The notes below the pieces were generated by a model. That model did not search any database. It was not told where the DNA came from and was given only the letters and a program-made list of their open reading frames with translations. This document shows, piece by piece, positions 59,791 through 64,000 of a stretch of DNA of 64,000 nt (position 1 is the first letter of the stretch; the number at the start of each line of letters is the position of its first letter). Made by a program: the position numbers and the translations under genes. The stretch is from assembly GCA_038087015.1 (NCBI GenBank), contig JASBNA010000003.1:682001-746000 (forward strand). Reading direction: 5' to 3'. This DNA is from Cerrena zonata (Eukaryota > Basidiomycota > Agaricomycetes > Polyporales > Cerrenaceae).

Positions 59791-61781
59791 ATGTCTTCAA
59801 AACCCAGTGCGATTATCTTTGGTGCGTCTCGTTCACACACATACACTCGGAACGAGTTTAAGATTACCCCTCTCATCACGCTTACCCCCCGGCTGCATCG
59901 TTATAGGCGGTCTGAACACCTGTTCTCGTGCCGTTGCCGCCCTCCTGGTGCCCTTGGAAGGAGAACCTCTGGTATCGGTATGTCTCTTCTCGAACATGAT
60001 CGTCTCCTAGCTCCTTATACTCAATCGCATATCAGCATCTCCGTATTGTGGATAAATATTCAGTCAATCCCCCTACAACGTACGTCACCCCTCTCATCCC
60101 TCTCTGATCTGCGATCGTCCTCAGCTCAGTGCCCCCTCTCTAGTTATATCGGAGCAGAGTTCCCAAATATTCTCAAGAAGGATAATGTAGAGTATCGTCA
60201 AGCCAATCTGACAGTTCCCAGTATGTGTCTTCTGATTACAAATAATACCCTGCACTCGGTTCTCATTCACGTTTCTCGCGTAATGCAGCCAACGTTGCAT
60301 CGTGTTTCGATCCCCCAGAAGGACAGGAACCATACTCTTATGTATTCGATCTGACTGGGGAAATCCTGTGGGATCGCCCTGAGAAGGTATGTCATCATGA
60401 TACTTCCCATATCATCCTATACCTATGGTGTGGCTAATGTCCATACGTTGTACTCTTAGGTCCAAATTACGAACACGTTTGGTATTTCACGATTACTCGG
60501 TCTCGAGGCTGCTCGTCGTAAAGTCAAGGCCTATGTCCGAGTACAACATCCCTACTATGAGTGCAAGGAGAAGGGGAAACATGATGAGAAGGAGGATGTC
60601 AAGCCTGATGGTATTGCAGGTACTTGGTGGCACGAGACGTTGAGGATGTTGGCTTCCATTGAAGAGTATGTCTTATCCACTCTCGTACTGACACCCGCTG
60701 ATCCCATATTTATTAAATCGTGTCTCACTTAATCGCTCCCCACTAGCCTCAATCTCGTCATCCTCAGGAAAGCGATGGTCTATGGTCCCTACACGGATTG
60801 TGGAAGTAAGCTAAGCCATCCGCCACAATTCATTTCATTCTAAACCGCTCACTACGTAATTGACAGTCGTCATTCGGTTCATCGCTGTCGCGGCGACATA
60901 CGGCTTCCAGAAGCAGCCCATGAAAGGACTGTGAGTATTCTTCAACTCCGTTTGTCATATGTTCGTTGGTCGTCTATTGCGTAACATATGTATTTCTTAT
61001 GAGTCTATGTGTTATTGGAGGGTTTTAGGCTCGTAGTTTACTAACTACCTCCGCTTCTAGATGGTCGCCTGGAAAGTATCCTTCACACGTGGTCCATATA
61101 GACGATGTTGCAGGGGCTGCGTGGGCGTTGGCAGAGTGGATGGCTAAGGTTGGAAGGAAGGAGGCAGATTCTATTGCCGGAGAGGAGATTATCTTCCATA
61201 ATGAGAAGAGCAAAGTACAGGAGGTTGAGGGTATGGTCCCGGCGGATAAGAAGTGTATTGCGCCGTTGTTTAACTTGGTGAGTAGTCAGGTTGAGTTCAG
61301 GATGAAACGATTACTGAATTTAAGGGCTGCTTCTTGTAGGAGGACGATTCGAATGTGACGATGGTTGATCTTGGTAACATAATCACCTCGTTCTTTGGCA
61401 CGACCTTCGAATTCTTCGGCTTCATGACCAACGCCCTAGTCAAGGTAACCCCTGTTCCTTTTACTTCACATTTAGCACCATTCTCACTCCTCTTTAATTC
61501 TCCACGTACAGTTCAACCTTTCAGACTCAGTTGAGGAAATTAACGAAACACACGTCACCGCATGGACACAAATGATCACACAAGCTGATCCACCCGTCGT
61601 GAACACACCATTCACAGCATACATGGACCTGTACCATCTCAAGAAACACACCATCGCGCTCAACGCTGACAAGATCAAAAACGTCATCGGCTACAAACTC
61701 CGTCGACCCAACATCAACCATGAGACGATCAAAGAGGTCATTGATAAACTAAGAGCGGAGGGAACTTGGCCTAACATCTAG
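59791..61781 (+). CDS. Atypical extended SDR (NAD-dependent epimerase/dehydratase-like)
   Basis: About eight exons give a protein of roughly 425 residues. It starts MSSKPSAIIFGGLNTCSRAV, a Rossmann start whose glycine loop is GGLNTCSR rather than the common TGxxGxxG. Further marks are LRIVDKYSV, YIGAEFPNIL, VEYRQANLTVP, YVFDLTGE, RLLGLEAARRKVKAYVRVQ, a YxxxK site in YYECKEK, LRKAMVYGPYTDCG and SHVVHIDDVAGAAWALA. The C-terminus is a helical substrate domain. It is a probable NAD(P)-dependent oxidoreductase or epimerase-like protein; the substrate is unknown. The intron between PPTT and YIGAEF has two possible acceptors and I did not settle it. Confidence 0.82.
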
Positions 61782-62663
61782 AGGGTTCCCCGACACTATC
61801 CTCCCCCTAATGATGAACCTACCTCGGGTCCTCCGTACTCTGTCTGGTTTTGATGACGGGACAGTTGCGGAAGGCTTTTTGGATAGGTTCGTGAACGTTC
61901 ATTGGCTTGTGGTGTTCCTGTTTTTCTCTCTATGTCTGTCTAATGATTGTGGTCCATTATTGCTTCGATGTTTTCCACGTTTGTCCCTCTGTCTGTTCTG
62001 TTTTATCTTTTCTCACTTTCATCACTTCTCCCAACAACTCTAAACGGCAATTCAATATCTTATATATTACCGCGGAAAGACACTCTTCTTTTATGATCTG
62101 TTCGCCTTAATCGTAATTCCAACCCCAATCCGCCGCCGCAATATCCTCCCTCCCAACTTACTTATCAACGAACCCTTTCGACATTCAACATCCGTCTTCC
62201 CACACCTGCACACTCGACGACTCCCAGCAAAGTCTGCCCCCTGACCTCAAGTCCCAGTTCTACTATTCCCACCCCACCCTTGTTCTCATCACAACATCTC
62301 TGTAGTGTCTGTCTGTTGTTAGCCTACTACCTGCAAGCCTCCTTTGTTGTTGTTTATGTTGACGGAATAACCTCCCCATATCACTTCCTATTCTGACCTT
62401 GGTGGATTTCTCTCAAAAACTCTTGTCCCCTTTTGTCATTTTTTGCTTCAAGTTGTTTCTGTGTTAGTTCGACGTATCCTACTTCTTCGCGCGGTATTTT
62501 AGTTCGGCTTTCGTTGCTGTTGCTTGTGTTGTTTTTCTTCTTCTCCGATGTCACGATTAGATACGAATGATGAGATGAATGATATTCGATGACCCCCTAT
62601 TTTGACGAGTGCCCTAGAAGTCAACATTCTACGTCAGAAGAGATGCAAGGAACGGATAGTGTA
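61782..62663. other. Intergenic, tail-to-tail
   Basis: The 882 bases lie between two convergent genes. They are pyrimidine-rich with long T/C runs, perhaps extended 3' UTR. No gene is seen. Confidence 0.5.
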
Positions 62664-64000
62664 TTAAATAAACGAAAGCGAAGGAATAAGTAAGTATGGT
62701 ACTACAGTCCTAGAATGACGAGCGAAAAAGGAGAGGTTGTTGGTTATGATGCAGGGATCCTCTGCGGTTGGTGGTTGGGGCTCAGGTTGCGACTCGAGCT
62801 GAGGAGCTGTTGTAGGTGCAGACACCGGAACAGGGACGGCAGCAGGTGCGGGCGCAGCAGGTGGAGGTGGAGGTGGGAGTACGTCAGCCAAGAAGCCAGG
62901 GAGGAAACGTTCCATCCTCTCATGTGTCGCTGCCCACAATGCCTTCTGCCTAGACTCTCGTGTGTCTGTGTCACTTCCTGGTATAGGTGGGACCAACAGG
63001 TGAGTCGCATTCATGACCAACACCACATTCTTGAGGGACTCAGGGATAGCTTCGGTCTAAAAATACCAAATAACGATAAAGTCAGTAAACGGGAATGCAA
63101 ATAAAAACACGAGGCCAAGGGGAGGTTTTCATTCGTACCATTGGATCTCTTCGATCGATATACATAAGTCGATCCATGAGGTCAAGCACCTGGATCCAAA
63201 TGACTCGGATATCCGCTTGTTGGTTCTCCCTCGCCTCGAGATGCATAAAGGCTTTAGCTAACAACGCCGACGCGCGCAAACGTGTCTCAGGCATGCCAGT
63301 AGGATCCCGGAGGAACGTTGGTGATTTGAGCAATTCGTCCAGAAGCGGGAAAATGACCCTGTTGAAGAGCTCCTCAACCTGCGTTTGGTCTTCTGGATCC
63401 AGGGATATGTGAGGGCCCAGGATGAGCCTTTGGATGTGGACTAGAGCGGTATGCCGAATCTCTCGGGACGTGTTGCTGCATTGGCGGGCGAGGACAGATA
63501 GGAGAGGCAGGTTGTATTGGTGCCAGACTAGATCGTGCTGAGGTTAGCCTTGTTACAACACCAAGTCCTTGGTTGCGACTTACCTTGTTCAGGCTGCAAC
63601 TTTGCCTTTTCTGCGATAGGTGCCCAGAATCGCTTCAAATCAAATAAGATATCAACAGCTTTAAGACCTCTTTCGATAGGTGGCGTGCTGCACGTACGGA
63701 CATTAATACTCGCGTGACCGACTGAGACATAATTAACATCCACTTACTTCGCCGCGTTCAACGTTTGGTTCCTACGGCCCTGTTGCTGGGCATCCGTGAC
63801 AACACCTGCTACAGTAGCAAACTCGTCCAAGACAGTCACAAGCCCAGGTAAATTATCTGGCGTGAGACATTGATCTGGGCCGTCAGCGATTATCGATTGG
63901 ATATACTCGAAGGTTTGACGAGATGCTTCGGGGTGTGGAATGATAGATCGGAGCAAGGAGAATGCCATTCGCCACTCTGTCGGCGACGATATGATATGGC
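62664..64000 (-). CDS. C-terminal part of a Gea/GBF1-type Arf guanine nucleotide exchange factor (5' part beyond window)
   Basis: The gene enters from the right edge with VSPTEWRMAFSLLRSIIPHPEA and continues TPPIERGLKAVDILFDLKRFW, VWHQYNLPLLSVLARQCSN, SREIRHTALVHIQRLILGP, VIFPLLDELL and the last exon beginning TEAIPESLKNVVLVMNATHLL (62664-63056). These helical HDS-like segments are those of the C-terminal region of Gea1/2 and GBF1 proteins, which load GTP on Arf at the cis-Golgi. The Sec7 domain lies outside the window. The C-terminus carries a run of Pro residues and ends about 120 residues after TEAIP. Splice sites at 63057 and 63138 keep frame. Confidence 0.83.

Overview
The window is nuclear DNA of a filamentous fungus, almost certainly a basidiomycete of the Agaricomycetes type. 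Genes are dense and lie on both strands. Most are cut by many introns of roughly 45-65 nt with GTRNGT-like donors and CTNAC-like branch sites, and a few exons are as short as 12-21 nt. The protein set (RRM-Puf protein, Spt16, Hrq1, Scy1, Rpc82, linker histone H1, Gea-type Arf exchange factor, alpha-arrestin, cytochrome b561) is ordinary fungal housekeeping. I see no rRNA, tRNA, CRISPR, phage or secondary-metabolite cluster. Exon limits were set by eye from splice signals and reading-frame continuity.

Layout. 1-13 kb: a secreted double-psi beta-barrel protein (cut by the left edge), the complex III assembly factor Cbp4, a serine-rich unknown, Fmp25 (RCC1-like, complex III assembly), Sym1 (Mpv17 family), a protein with a SUMO-like domain, two tandem paralogous membrane-type unknowns, and a small protein with an N-myristoylation signal. 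13.4-15.4 kb: a 2 kb hairpin-type repeat element with long, nearly identical inverted arms built from tandem units and no transposase. 16.7-25.2 kb: an RRM-Puf RNA-binding protein and a large regulator combining a GDS1-type winged helix with an APSES-like domain. 25.2-27.8 kb: the largest stretch without a recognisable gene. 27.8-37.5 kb: histone H1, RNA polymerase III subunit Rpc82, a very acidic unknown, and a membrane-anchored, degenerate acyl-CoA-synthetase-like protein. 38.4-49.8 kb: Spt16 (FACT), an alpha/beta hydrolase, a small basic protein, and the Hrq1 helicase. 49.9-64 kb: Scy1 pseudokinase, alpha-arrestin, cytochrome b561, 3-hydroxyisobutyrate dehydrogenase, an atypical SDR, and the C-terminal part of a Gea/GBF1 Arf exchange factor (cut by the right edge).

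The genes do not form one pathway. Two local themes stand out: three mitochondrial inner-membrane or assembly genes (Cbp4, Fmp25, Sym1) within 7 kb, and scattered chromatin/transcription genes (H1, Rpc82, Spt16, Hrq1).

The most important caution for a reader is that nine single-base frame breaks interrupt otherwise well-conserved coding regions, several at short homopolymers and one in Spt16, which is essential in yeast. The pattern suggests residual sequencing or assembly errors rather than nine pseudogenes, and gene models here need read-level checking.
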